Positions 9,101-15,998 of a stretch of DNA of 19,895 nucleotides are shown piece after piece; within the stretch, counting starts at the first letter, position 1, and every line of letters starts with the position of its first letter. Under the pieces are notes generated by a model. It did no database searches, was not told where the DNA came from, and was given only the letters and a program-made list of their open reading frames with translations. The DNA is from a bacterium (GTDB lineage: Bacteria > Ratteibacteria > UBA8468 > B48-G9 > JAFGKM01). A program made the position numbers and the translations under genes. The stretch covers positions 1-19,895 of the forward strand of contig JALNXB010000036.1 of assembly GCA_023230585.1 (NCBI GenBank), given 5' to 3'.

Positions 9101-10204
9101 ACAGCAGAAAACCATTTGAGAATGTTCAATTTCAAGCAACCTCCGTGGAGTGTTCGGTACCCTCAAATGACAATCTTTTTTGAAGATAAACTCCCTCTTG
9201 CAAGGAACGAAAAAAACTCTATTGAGAGAAACATCAACGTTGAAACCCCACCTCTCTCAACACACGCTTCTGTCAAAATGGACAAGAATATATTGAGAAA
9301 CAACTGGGACGACGGCGACCCTCTCTTGTTTGACATAAACCAGTTAGATATGAGATTAAGGCCTGGTTCTCCTGCATACGGAAGTATTGGATGTATGCCT
9401 ATATCTTTCAAAAAAATTGGGGTTTATGACAGCCCACTACGTGCCAGTTGGCCTGTTAACCGCTTGCCAGTGGGAAAATATTATAAAGAAGAATTTGCAC
9501 TACAACCCTCTGTTGTGGCTTCATCGGCAGATAAGTTTCAGCCATTAAAAAAAATTAGCGAAACTTACCAATATAATGTTAAAAGAAGAACTACCCCTAT
9601 CAACATAGACGGTAAATTAGAGAAGAATGAGTGGTTCGATCTTGACAAGACTAAAGCTTTAATTGTAAGAGAAAAACATACAACAGGGGAAACAAGGGAA
9701 GGGACAGAAAATTATGTATGGCTTTCTTATGACGATAAGTATCTTTACATAGGTATAGAAAATATGCCCGACCCAATAAAGCAAGGAGTACCTGCGACCA
9801 TATCAGCTTCATCATCTCTTAATGAGTTTGCTATTGAAGGTCCTTTTACTCAAAATATTGTAGATTGGTGGTACGATGGGGCACCGACAGGACCAATATA
9901 TATCTTTTCGGGATATCCTGATGGCAAATTTGTTGTAAACAAAACTCTAAATATCCCTGCCTCAATATCCAAACGTCTCCAGACAGAGATAGAATATAAG
10001 GCAAATGTAATAAACGCAGATTTACACCATTGGAGTTCAGAATGGAAGATACCTCTTGGAGCTCTTGAATTAAAGTTTGAAGACCTTGATTCAGTTAGAT
10101 TTAACATAGGTGGTCCTAAAAGAGACGCTTGGTATGCTTGGGTAGCTACAGGAGCTCAAATTTGGCGAGTTGATAATGCTGGGATCTTGCAATTTATCAA
10201 ATAA
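6107..10204 (+). CDS. Giant secreted protein: jelly-roll, TPR-like repeats, GH141-like beta-helix, CBM9-like domain
   Basis: The 1365-residue protein reads in order as follows. A signal peptide (residues ~1-26) leads into a carbohydrate-binding-type jelly-roll (~30-180, with YVYLKGHL, INISFYAKSDTG and GQEWTEVKGTI). Helical TPR-like repeats follow (~185-420, with GDYKNARSEYEKL, KDYKKALKTYEKLL and KDYTNARKVYTLI). Next is the start of a right-handed beta-helix enzyme (~434-525: SIYVSTNNGRDTNSGDKDTPFATITRAQEEVR, abbreviated here to its key spans IYVS, PFATI and GITVYLRAGKYFL). Beta-helix coils (~740-985) are rich in NNxI/GGIQI/GIYI patterns and include RDGGAIYTYG. A CBM9-like domain closes the protein (~1155-1365: INIDGKLEKNEW, DDKYLYIGI, EWKIPLGAL). 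The helix opening resembles GH141 (fucosidase/xylanase type) proteins, so polysaccharide cleavage or binding outside the cell is likely, without a defined substrate. AGGAGG is 4 bases before the ATG. Confidence 0.72.
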   Translation: MARQIKKVYIFLFLAALLSNTLLFSWSFPPPVRFPQNWKPNPGATTGKIEYKIIDDPKEAYKGDKYVYLKGHLAIDNVIDVYAGDKINISFYAKSDTGQPDVSTSLYAYQKNEYGGITYISTINVTSKKIGQEWTEVKGTIIIPETFREKRVNSVKVALISKTGVYFDYPQVEHIKTLQLLNFDDAYNQSAQNIIKGDFEAAVNLLNQALKLARTDTEKEKALKKIKDAEYRLGAENAIVNIKEIFSRADDYIKSGDYKNARSEYEKLNQLKGVDFLEYLALSNIAESYVLEKDYKKALKTYEKLLKLPDLKQFPYYKIYGLFRQAEVFTEQKDYTNARKVYTLITKRREALEQHILMANLFSADTYTKSKRYSTAKKIYEKMLLKEETKTFPNESYRRDIVDKLEAIKNLKDGQNLQSRQEKLIKRINSPKQSIYVSTNNGRDTNSGDKDTPFATITRAQEEVRKIKATKGLPKNGITVYLRAGKYFLDEGLIFEGEQDSGTEVAPIVYRSYPGEEVRIIGGKQLKQFEVLKDTNILKRLPEETLGKIWVCDLKKEGITDYGVLQNRGVTGIDSDISTTELFFNTKPMNLVRWPKEGWLRVFDLTTPYGDGKISSYNIQRGRFKYSDDIPLKWKEEKNIWTVGYFLYQWDKIHTEVLSIDTDNKIIHLSPDMRTSEKRKAGMPVRVDAPYHFYNILSELSVPGEFYIDSDTGKLYFYPPKKIDGDEIFISTIKTPIIQMNNVSNILFYQLTIEGTRQNGINIDNSNNNLVAGTTIRNTGVLGIMLDGGWNNSVIGCDIYDTGEGGIQIKNNGDRAKLIPSSNLVENNHIYRFNRFSHGGNRFGVTIVNGSGNRVSHNILSDTTYNSMTFAGNDNIIEYNEIYDVTNEARDGGAIYTYGLPFRFMSKGNIMRYNFIHHITQHSSPIKTHQVTGIYIDSINSGMTVEGNILYRNTERAMYVNGPDNRIENNLLIDNNIGITLNDRSWIFDHTRLNTLIPTAENHLRMFNFKQPPWSVRYPQMTIFFEDKLPLARNEKNSIERNINVETPPLSTHASVKMDKNILRNNWDDGDPLLFDINQLDMRLRPGSPAYGSIGCMPISFKKIGVYDSPLRASWPVNRLPVGKYYKEEFALQPSVVASSADKFQPLKKISETYQYNVKRRTTPINIDGKLEKNEWFDLDKTKALIVREKHTTGETREGTENYVWLSYDDKYLYIGIENMPDPIKQGVPATISASSSLNEFAIEGPFTQNIVDWWYDGAPTGPIYIFSGYPDGKFVVNKTLNIPASISKRLQTEIEYKANVINADLHHWSSEWKIPLGALELKFEDLDSVRFNIGGPKRDAWYAWVATGAQIWRVDNAGILQFIK

Positions 10205-10241
10205 CGCTGAATTTTTTGAAAGATTTACCTAAACACCTTCT

Positions 10242-10271
10242 CTTTTTGTGCTTTCTCCCCCATACAAAAAG
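10242..10271 (+). promoter_or_regulatory. Hairpin in the leader of the second papain-like gene
   Basis: CTTTTTGT (10242-10249) and ACAAAAAG (10264-10271) are exact reverse complements around a 14-base pyrimidine-rich loop. CTTC/GAAG can extend the stem across a one-base bulge. It lies between the giant gene and the ATG at 10290, just upstream of the AAAGGAG ribosome binding site. It could stabilise or process the mRNA; no T-tract follows, so it is not a standard terminator. Confidence 0.35.
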
Positions 10272-10289
10272 GAAGAAAGGAGAGTATCA

Positions 10290-11546
10290 ATGGAAAGAAA
10301 CAATAACAACATTATATCTGAATGGAAAAAAAGGTCTATTGAATATTCTCACCTTATGTCCAACGTAAAGTGGACCCCTGTTGCAGACACATTCCCCAAC
10401 CGTTCAGGAGGATATTTTAAGAAAGGTAATGAATATACAGGTACGCCTTATTCAAGTGTAAAATATGTTGGCAGGTATATTGGTTTTGAAATCTTTTTAA
10501 AAACTTTTTTAGCTGCAGTAGCAAACCCTCAAAGTATCTTATATACTGAAACGTTAGCAGAAAAAGTTAAAAATGCAGCAGGATATTATGGTACAGTCTG
10601 TTCTGCTTTTACAAGTTACGCTTACCAGTGTGCTTTCTGGTACGTTAGCCGTGTTCATAATCCGCCTTACAGAAATGGGGTTGTTCTGGTTGACCCGCAA
10701 GATTCGCAAGGAGTTGAAGCTGGCGATTATATTTTTACTCCTCCCTTAAAACCTAATGATGGGTCACACGTAGAGTTGATAACAGAGGTTGTAAAGCAAG
10801 ACGATATAACCACTCACGTTAGGGTAGAAGATAGTTGGCCTCCTACAACAAGAAACCTATTGCGAACATCAGAAGAGTTTAATAAACATATTGGAGAAAA
10901 AGAGAGGAAGGTCTACAGAATTATTGATATTGATTTGTGGCGTGGGGAGAATAAAGCAGAAAATTTTTTATTCCCTAACTATGCTGAAGATTCAGTAACT
11001 CCAGATATCAACAGGACTCTATTGCTGGATTTAGGAGATTGGGTAACTTACCACAAAGGGCAGAATGTAAAAATTAATGTAATGGATAAAGATTCTCAAG
11101 GAGTTAAAACCCTTGTTATCAAACGCGGAAATAAACTTGTTTTGGAAATTCCTCTAACAGGCCCTTCTGTTATTGAACGAAGTTTTGCTGAATGTGCAGA
11201 TTATACTGCTTATTGCATAATGAAAGATGGTTCAACAAGTACTGCTTGCGAATTTTCAGTAGGAGAACTTGATTTTTGCTTACCATCAGAAGAGATAAAA
11301 ATCACTGAACCTTGGGATATTAAGTTTAGTTCGGACAATATAAAACCTATTTTAATCTATTTTACGAGCCTTAAAGACTCTTATGGGTGTTGCTATATTT
11401 GGATTACAGAAGAAGATTGCAGGAAAGGTCGGCTTACTGTTCCTGCTAATTTTATCAAAAGCGATGGGGAAGCAAATGTATGGTTCCTTGGTGAAAACAA
11501 GTATGGCCGATTAAAAAAACATCAGAGAGTAATGGCTGTAAAATAA
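10290..11546 (+). CDS. Papain/NlpC-like paralog lacking a signal peptide
   Basis: This 418-residue protein is a full-length paralog of the gene at 4648. It shares long near-identical stretches (KWTPVADT, VGRYIGFEI, FTSYAYQC, SHVELITEVV versus GVHVELITEVV, EDSWP-TTRN, ENKYGRLKK at the C-terminus). The triad-like residues are kept: Cys104, His160 and Glu/Asp in VRVEDSWP. I place the start at the ATG at 10290 because AAAGGAG lies 7 bases before it; an upstream in-frame ATG at 10248 has no such site and falls inside a hairpin. From this start the protein begins MERNNNNIISEWKKR and has no signal peptide or membrane segment, unlike its sister. It may act in the cytoplasm, leave by another route, or be held by a partner. 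The beta-rich tail (~245-418) is conserved. Function is unknown beyond the hydrolase-like pattern. Confidence 0.62.
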   Translation: MERNNNNIISEWKKRSIEYSHLMSNVKWTPVADTFPNRSGGYFKKGNEYTGTPYSSVKYVGRYIGFEIFLKTFLAAVANPQSILYTETLAEKVKNAAGYYGTVCSAFTSYAYQCAFWYVSRVHNPPYRNGVVLVDPQDSQGVEAGDYIFTPPLKPNDGSHVELITEVVKQDDITTHVRVEDSWPPTTRNLLRTSEEFNKHIGEKERKVYRIIDIDLWRGENKAENFLFPNYAEDSVTPDINRTLLLDLGDWVTYHKGQNVKINVMDKDSQGVKTLVIKRGNKLVLEIPLTGPSVIERSFAECADYTAYCIMKDGSTSTACEFSVGELDFCLPSEEIKITEPWDIKFSSDNIKPILIYFTSLKDSYGCCYIWITEEDCRKGRLTVPANFIKSDGEANVWFLGENKYGRLKKHQRVMAVK

Positions 11547-11564
11547 AAACCTAACATATCACAA

Positions 11565-12275
11565 ATGGAATCCTCTAAAAAAAGATATTTTAATTTAATC
11601 AAATGTAAAAGAACGTTGTTTGCGTTGCTGTTTACCACAATATTTTTTGTATCTTTTGCCAGGTCTTCAAATATTTTTGCCAATGAGCAAATCAGTGCAA
11701 AAGAAAAGAAGGTACAAAAATATAAGTTTGGATTGGTTGATGTAAAGGAAATTATACCAAATATTATTCTTGATATAAGATATGCAACTACCAACAACTT
11801 TACAAAGCAGGTGCTGTATCCTTCAGCAGAATGTTATCTACTGGAAGAGGTTGCTATTAAATTAAACAATGTGCAACAAGACTTAAAAAAACATGGATAT
11901 CGCCTAAAAATATTTGATGGTTATCGCCCGCTTTCAGTTCAATGGAAGATGTGGAAAATTGTGCCTAACCCACGCTTTGTTGCGGACCCAAGAAAAGGGT
12001 CACATCATAATAGAGGGAGTGCTGTTGATGTGGGTTTGGTAGATATGACTGGAAAAGAAGTGGAGATGCCTACAGAATTTGATAACTTTACTCAACGAGC
12101 AAGCCCAAAATATATGAAATTAAAACCCGAAGTAATAAAACGTAGACGCATCTTAACAGATACAATGAAAAAACACGGATTTAGCCAAAGTACAACAGAA
12201 TGGTGGCATTTTAACTACATACCATTGCTTAGAAAACCTCTGCTGGATGTATCGTTTGAAGAATTGTTAGATTAA
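11565..12275 (+). CDS. Secreted D-alanyl-D-alanine dipeptidase (VanX/DdpX type, peptidase M15D)
   Basis: The 236-residue protein has a basic N-terminus and hydrophobic segment (~17-32) ending near ANEQ, consistent with export. The zinc-dipeptidase motifs are present: Arg121 in FDGYRP, SxHxxGxAxD at residues 146-155 (S146, H148, G151, A153, D155) and EWWHF with Glu212 and His215. These are the zinc ligands and catalytic base of VanX-type enzymes, which split D-Ala-D-Ala. Exported versions are usually linked to peptidoglycan peptide salvage rather than vancomycin resistance, and no vanH, vanA or vanRS genes are near. It starts 18 bases after the papain-like gene without a clear Shine-Dalgarno, so it is probably translated by coupling. 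The shared operon suggests a cell-wall or extracellular-matrix role for the cassette. Confidence 0.85.
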   Translation: MESSKKRYFNLIKCKRTLFALLFTTIFFVSFARSSNIFANEQISAKEKKVQKYKFGLVDVKEIIPNIILDIRYATTNNFTKQVLYPSAECYLLEEVAIKLNNVQQDLKKHGYRLKIFDGYRPLSVQWKMWKIVPNPRFVADPRKGSHHNRGSAVDVGLVDMTGKEVEMPTEFDNFTQRASPKYMKLKPEVIKRRRILTDTMKKHGFSQSTTEWWHFNYIPLLRKPLLDVSFEELLD

Positions 12276-12311
12276 AATATAAGCGAGAACAACTCCCAGT
12301 AGAAATGTTTG

Positions 12312-13124
12312 TTACTCTATAGACAAATCTTTTTCAAGTTTACGCAAAAAATCTCTTGCAAGAATAATATCTGCCACAGGGTCTTCCCCGACCTCTCTCT
12401 CTATGGTATAAAAACCTGTATACCCAACCTCTTTAAGGGCGTTAAGATATGCAGGAAAATCCACGTCTCCCTGCCCAAGAGGCACCTCTTTATACTTTCT
12501 TTTTCCGTTTTCATCTGGCAGTTTTATTCCATCTTTTGCGTGAGTATGAACAATATAGTCTGCAAGTGTAAAAACTCCCTTTACAGGGTCATCACCAACA
12601 ACCATAACAAGATTGGCAGGGTCATAATTGGCTTTTAATCCAGGATTCCCAATTGAATCAAGAAGTTTTTTAAGTAGAATAGCTGTTTCAGGACCCGTTT
12701 CAGTTGCAAGAACAACCCCTTTGTTGTAGGCATACGTACCAACTTCAGGTAACGAGTCAGACATTATTTGCCATGCAGGAGCACTTGTATCTTCGGGAAC
12801 TGTGCCTATATGGGTAGTAACTATGTTGACTCCTAAATCAACAGCAAGGTCTACCACCTCTTTTGTTCTTGAAACTCTCCAATCTATCGTTTTAGGGTCA
12901 GTAAAACCAGGGCTACCAAAATCCCCTACAAGCGCTGATATTGTTAAGCCAAGGCTTGCCACTAAATTTTTAAGGTCATCTCTACCTGTTTGAGACAAAT
13001 TTTTTGGGTCAAGTTCTCCTTGTACCGCATAAGGTTGTATACCTTCTATTTTTAGTTCTGCTGCCTTTTTTATTCCACTTTTTATTGGTAACCTAAAACA
13101 ATCTGGAATTACTCCTATCTTCAT
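12312..13124 (-). CDS. Sugar-phosphate isomerase/epimerase (xylose-isomerase-like TIM barrel)
   Basis: The 270-residue protein is a clear AP_endonuc_2/xylose-isomerase-like TIM barrel. Likely metal ligands are Glu142 (LATETGPE), Asp168 (ANYDPANL), the histidine pair at 193/195 (VHTHAKD) and a glutamate in the last strand (TIEREVGEDP, ~244); His105 in VTTHIG is also typical. Unlike the gene at 1022, the canonical HxHxKD segment is intact, so catalysis is expected. The family covers sugar isomerases, epimerases and inosose dehydratases; the sugar is not identifiable. GGAGG lies 6 bases before the ATG and sits in the loop of a perfect hairpin. It follows the ferredoxin gene by 21 bases and is the last gene of the leftward string, converging on the VanX-type gene with a 36-base gap. 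Confidence 0.85.
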   Translation of the reverse strand: MKIGVIPDCFRLPIKSGIKKAAELKIEGIQPYAVQGELDPKNLSQTGRDDLKNLVASLGLTISALVGDFGSPGFTDPKTIDWRVSRTKEVVDLAVDLGVNIVTTHIGTVPEDTSAPAWQIMSDSLPEVGTYAYNKGVVLATETGPETAILLKKLLDSIGNPGLKANYDPANLVMVVGDDPVKGVFTLADYIVHTHAKDGIKLPDENGKRKYKEVPLGQGDVDFPAYLNALKEVGYTGFYTIEREVGEDPVADIILARDFLRKLEKDLSIE

Positions 13125-13144
13125 AACAAACCTCCATTTGTTAT
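13123..13144 (-). promoter_or_regulatory. Hairpin presenting the Shine-Dalgarno in its loop and the start codon in its stem
   Basis: Read on the minus strand, ATAACAAA and TTTGTTAT form an exact 8-bp stem around the 6-base loop TGGAGG. The loop contains the ribosome binding site of the isomerase-like gene, and the last two stem bases are the first two bases of its ATG. The arrangement could tune translation initiation, though the stem is AT-rich and its stability moderate. Confidence 0.4.
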
Positions 13145-13145
13145 A

Positions 13146-13367
13146 TCAAAGTTTGTCTTCTTTATCTTTATATATTTCAATTGCAACATCTGGACATATC
13201 AGAACACATCTTTTACAACCATTGCAGATGTTTTTCTTATCTATCTGAATATAATGGTACCCCATCTTATTAAATTCTGTTGATGGTAAAAATATATTTT
13301 TAGGGCAAACATTTATACATAAACCACAAGCTTTACATTTTTCTTTATCAACTTTTATTACAAACAT
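13146..13367 (-). CDS. Small 2x[4Fe-4S] ferredoxin
   Basis: The 73-residue protein has two classic cluster motifs, CKACGLCINVCP and CNGCKRCVLICP, each supplying CxxCxxC plus a distal Cys-Pro, separated by ~30 residues. It therefore carries two low-potential [4Fe-4S] clusters and acts as a soluble electron carrier or as the small delta-type subunit of a 2-oxoacid:ferredoxin oxidoreductase. No catalytic oxidoreductase subunits are in the window, so a free-standing carrier is more likely here. AGGAG lies 6 bases before the ATG. It follows nadK by 26 bases in the operon that contains dxs. A ferredoxin could feed electrons to the [4Fe-4S] enzymes IspG and IspH later in the same isoprenoid pathway; this link is inference from position only. 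Confidence 0.88.
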   Translation of the reverse strand: MFVIKVDKEKCKACGLCINVCPKNIFLPSTEFNKMGYHYIQIDKKNICNGCKRCVLICPDVAIEIYKDKEDKL

Positions 13368-13393
13368 CCATTGCTCCTATATCTCTTTCTTGT

Positions 13394-14173
13394 TTAAATG
13401 TTCCAGTTGAATTTTGATTTAAGATTACTAAAAAGAAGCTGTTCATCCATAATTGTGTTTGCAACTTTGGAAGATTTTTTTAATATTACAGTATCCTTAT
13501 CTTGTAAAGCAAACTCTTTTTGACCATCTATAGCAAGAAGAGAGTTCTGTGCAATAGATATTGATAACACTTCTTTTTCATTGAGTATAACTGGACGCCA
13601 CGATAAGGTGTGCGGACACAAAGGGATTATGATAAAACATTTTACTTCAGGGTCCACAATCGGTCCCATTGCAGAAAGAGCATGAGCGGTTGAACCGGTA
13701 GGAGTAGAAACAAGTATTCCATCTCCCCTTGTTTTAAAAATATGTTCTCTTTTTCCTTCTACGTTAATATCAATAATTCTTATACCAGTTTTGGATATAA
13801 CTGCCTCATTTAAACACAAATCTTTTAGTACCACTTGATTATTCCTTACAACAGATACATCAAGCAACATTCGTTTAGTTATTATATAATCTCCACTCAA
13901 AATCTTTCTGAGTTTATTCTCTATATCAGAAGGGCTGTTGGTCAAGAACCCAACATTACCGTACTTTACACCATAAATGAACGTTTTATTCTGTAAAAGT
14001 TTTACACCTTTCAAAAAGGTGCCATCTCCCCCCATAGAAATAATTAAATCCACACCTTTTGCAGATGTTTGCACAACTTTTCCACAACTTTTCAACACCT
14101 TTTCAATAGGGGCTTTCTTCTTTTCAATGTCAGGTATTTTATTGTTAGCTAAAATAAAAACACTTTTAATCAT
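13394..14173 (-). CDS. nadK: NAD kinase
   Basis: The 259-residue cytoplasmic protein phosphorylates NAD to NADP using ATP or polyphosphate. Signatures present are GGDGT at residues 48-52 (catalytic/phosphate-binding), NVGFLT (~73-78), the Asn-Glu pair at 122-123 in CLNEAVI, and TPTGSTAH at 157-164, followed by the beta-rich C-terminal domain with CPHTLSWRPVIL. Length is within the usual 250-300. Its ATGATTAA start overlaps the dxs stop by 8 bases, which implies translational coupling to dxs. NADPH made from its product is used by DXR, the enzyme after DXS, so the pairing makes metabolic sense although both are general housekeeping genes. Confidence 0.93.
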   Translation of the reverse strand: MIKSVFILANNKIPDIEKKKAPIEKVLKSCGKVVQTSAKGVDLIISMGGDGTFLKGVKLLQNKTFIYGVKYGNVGFLTNSPSDIENKLRKILSGDYIITKRMLLDVSVVRNNQVVLKDLCLNEAVISKTGIRIIDINVEGKREHIFKTRGDGILVSTPTGSTAHALSAMGPIVDPEVKCFIIIPLCPHTLSWRPVILNEKEVLSISIAQNSLLAIDGQKEFALQDKDTVILKKSSKVANTIMDEQLLFSNLKSKFNWNI

Positions 14174-15998
14174 TTATATATTCCTCTATCTTTTTTGCAA
14201 GTTTTTCAGGAGACAGCCCGTACTTATCAATAAGGGCATCTCTTTTTGCGTGCTCAATAAATGTATCAGGTAATCCAATTCTTAACAATCTGTTTTTAAG
14301 GTTTTTATTATTGATATATTCACATACCGCTGTACCAAAACCTCCAGAAATACTATTTTCTTCAATTGTTACAATATTGTTAAATTTTTCGAGTTTTTCT
14401 GTTACACTTTTTTCGAGAGGTTTTATAGAGTTAACTGGATAAAAAGAGAGATTAATACCTTTTTTCTCAAGAATGTGACAAGCAAGGAGAGCATTGTTAG
14501 CCATGCTACCACACCCTAAAATTAAAGTATTACCATCGTTATCCAATGGCGATATAGTTTCTGGCAAGAACCCCTTTGGAAATCTTATAAAGACAGGACC
14601 ATTCTCTTCACAAGATTTTAGAATAATATTTTTTAGATGTGAAATACTCGTTGGTGCATAAATTTTTATGTTAGGGATTGTTCTTAAGAAAGCAATATCA
14701 AACACTCCGTGGTGTGTTGGTCCATCTTCACCTACCAGCCCTGCTCTATCTATCAGAAAAGTTACTGGGAGATTCTGTAGACTTATATCGTGTACAAGTT
14801 GGTCATACCCTCTCTGGAGAAAAGTTGAGTATATTGCAACCACAACTTTCATACCTGCTTTTGCAAGCCCAGCAGCAAAAACAATACAGTGGCTCTCAGC
14901 AATTCCTACATCATAAAATCTATCTGGAAAAGAAGTAGCAAAATCTTCTAACCCGAGCCCCTTCTCCATTGCGGCTGTTAAGACAACAAGTTTTTTGTTG
15001 TTAACAGCAATTTCTTCAAGAGTTTTACCAGCAGTTATTCCAGGTGAGGGAGTAAGAGTCTCTTCTTTTATAAACTGTCCAGTTGTTTTATTAAAAGGTC
15101 TTGCACTATGAAAATCTGTTGGATTTTCTTCAGCGGGTAGATATCCTTTACCTTTTTTTGTAACAACATGCAACAACACAGGTTCTTTGATGCCTTTTAT
15201 GTTAGCTAAAATATCAATAAGTTGTCTCAAATCGTGTCCATCAATAGGTCCAAAATATTTTAACCCAAGTTTTTCGAAAAACACTCCAGGAACAAGAAGA
15301 GATTTTGTCTTTTTTTCTATTCTATTTACAAGTTTTACAATATCCTCACCAACCGAAGGTATCGCTTTCAACACTTCTGCAATCTCTTCTTTAGGTTTAT
15401 TAACTATTGGAGAGGTTATTAATTTTGCAAGATAATAAGATAAAGCACCTTTTGTAGAGGAGATAGACATATTGTTATCATTAAGTATAACCAGAATATT
15501 TTTAGATAGAGTACCTAAAAAATTCAAACCTTCAAAGGTTACACCATTTGTTAAAGAACCATCACCTACTACAGCAATCACTTTACCATTATCGCCTTGT
15601 AACGATTGCCCTGCTTTCAATCCAGCAGCAGAAGACACGGCTGTTCCAGCGTGCCCTGTTTTGAAGATATCTGTTAGATGTTCCTCTGGGGCAGGAAACC
15701 CGCTTAGACCACCTTCTTTCCTTAAAGAACTGAACGATTCATATCTTCCAGTTAGCATTTTATGTGTATAGCATTGATGCCCAACATCCCATATAATCTT
15801 GTCTGGCGGTATATCAAAAAGGTTATGAAGACTTAAAGTCAACTCCACTACCCCAAGGTTAGAAGAAAGATGTCCACCATTTAAAGAGACAGTATGAATA
15901 ATTTCTCTTCTTATTTCATCAGCAAGAATATTGAGACTCTCAATAGATAAATTTTTAATTAAAGAAGGGTTTTTAGAAACTTGTTTAATTAATTCCAT
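14166..15998 (-). CDS. dxs: 1-deoxy-D-xylulose-5-phosphate synthase
   Basis: The 610-residue enzyme condenses pyruvate and glyceraldehyde 3-phosphate into 1-deoxyxylulose 5-phosphate, the entry step of the MEP isoprenoid pathway and a source for thiamine and pyridoxal. The thiamine-diphosphate motif is seen as GDGS at 145-148 and NDNN at 173-176 (NDNNMSIS). Other signatures are WDVGHQCYTHK, KTGHAGTAVS and FDIAFLRTIPN, with the catalytic Glu in VGIAESHC (~367). The protein is complete, from pyrimidine-binding domain to transketolase C-terminal domain. There is no Shine-Dalgarno; the ATG lies 14 bases inside the end of the TPR lipoprotein gene, so translation is likely coupled. No other MEP genes are in the window. 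Confidence 0.95.
   Translation of the reverse strand: MELIKQVSKNPSLIKNLSIESLNILADEIRREIIHTVSLNGGHLSSNLGVVELTLSLHNLFDIPPDKIIWDVGHQCYTHKMLTGRYESFSSLRKEGGLSGFPAPEEHLTDIFKTGHAGTAVSSAAGLKAGQSLQGDNGKVIAVVGDGSLTNGVTFEGLNFLGTLSKNILVILNDNNMSISSTKGALSYYLAKLITSPIVNKPKEEIAEVLKAIPSVGEDIVKLVNRIEKKTKSLLVPGVFFEKLGLKYFGPIDGHDLRQLIDILANIKGIKEPVLLHVVTKKGKGYLPAEENPTDFHSARPFNKTTGQFIKEETLTPSPGITAGKTLEEIAVNNKKLVVLTAAMEKGLGLEDFATSFPDRFYDVGIAESHCIVFAAGLAKAGMKVVVAIYSTFLQRGYDQLVHDISLQNLPVTFLIDRAGLVGEDGPTHHGVFDIAFLRTIPNIKIYAPTSISHLKNIILKSCEENGPVFIRFPKGFLPETISPLDNDGNTLILGCGSMANNALLACHILEKKGINLSFYPVNSIKPLEKSVTEKLEKFNNIVTIEENSISGGFGTAVCEYINNKNLKNRLLRIGLPDTFIEHAKRDALIDKYGLSPEKLAKKIEEYIND

Noticed and set aside
11565..12275. 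Vancomycin-resistance cluster suggested by the VanX-type enzyme
   Set aside because: No vanH, vanA/B ligase or two-component genes are nearby, and the protein has an export signal, which fits cell-wall dipeptide salvage better.
12309..12638. Open frame on the + strand opposite the isomerase-like gene
   Set aside because: It lies antisense to a clear TIM-barrel gene, and its translation looks like low-complexity shadow sequence.
13146..13367. Delta subunit of a 2-oxoacid:ferredoxin oxidoreductase
   Set aside because: The motif pattern fits, but no alpha, beta or gamma subunits are present in the neighbourhood, so a free ferredoxin is the simpler call.
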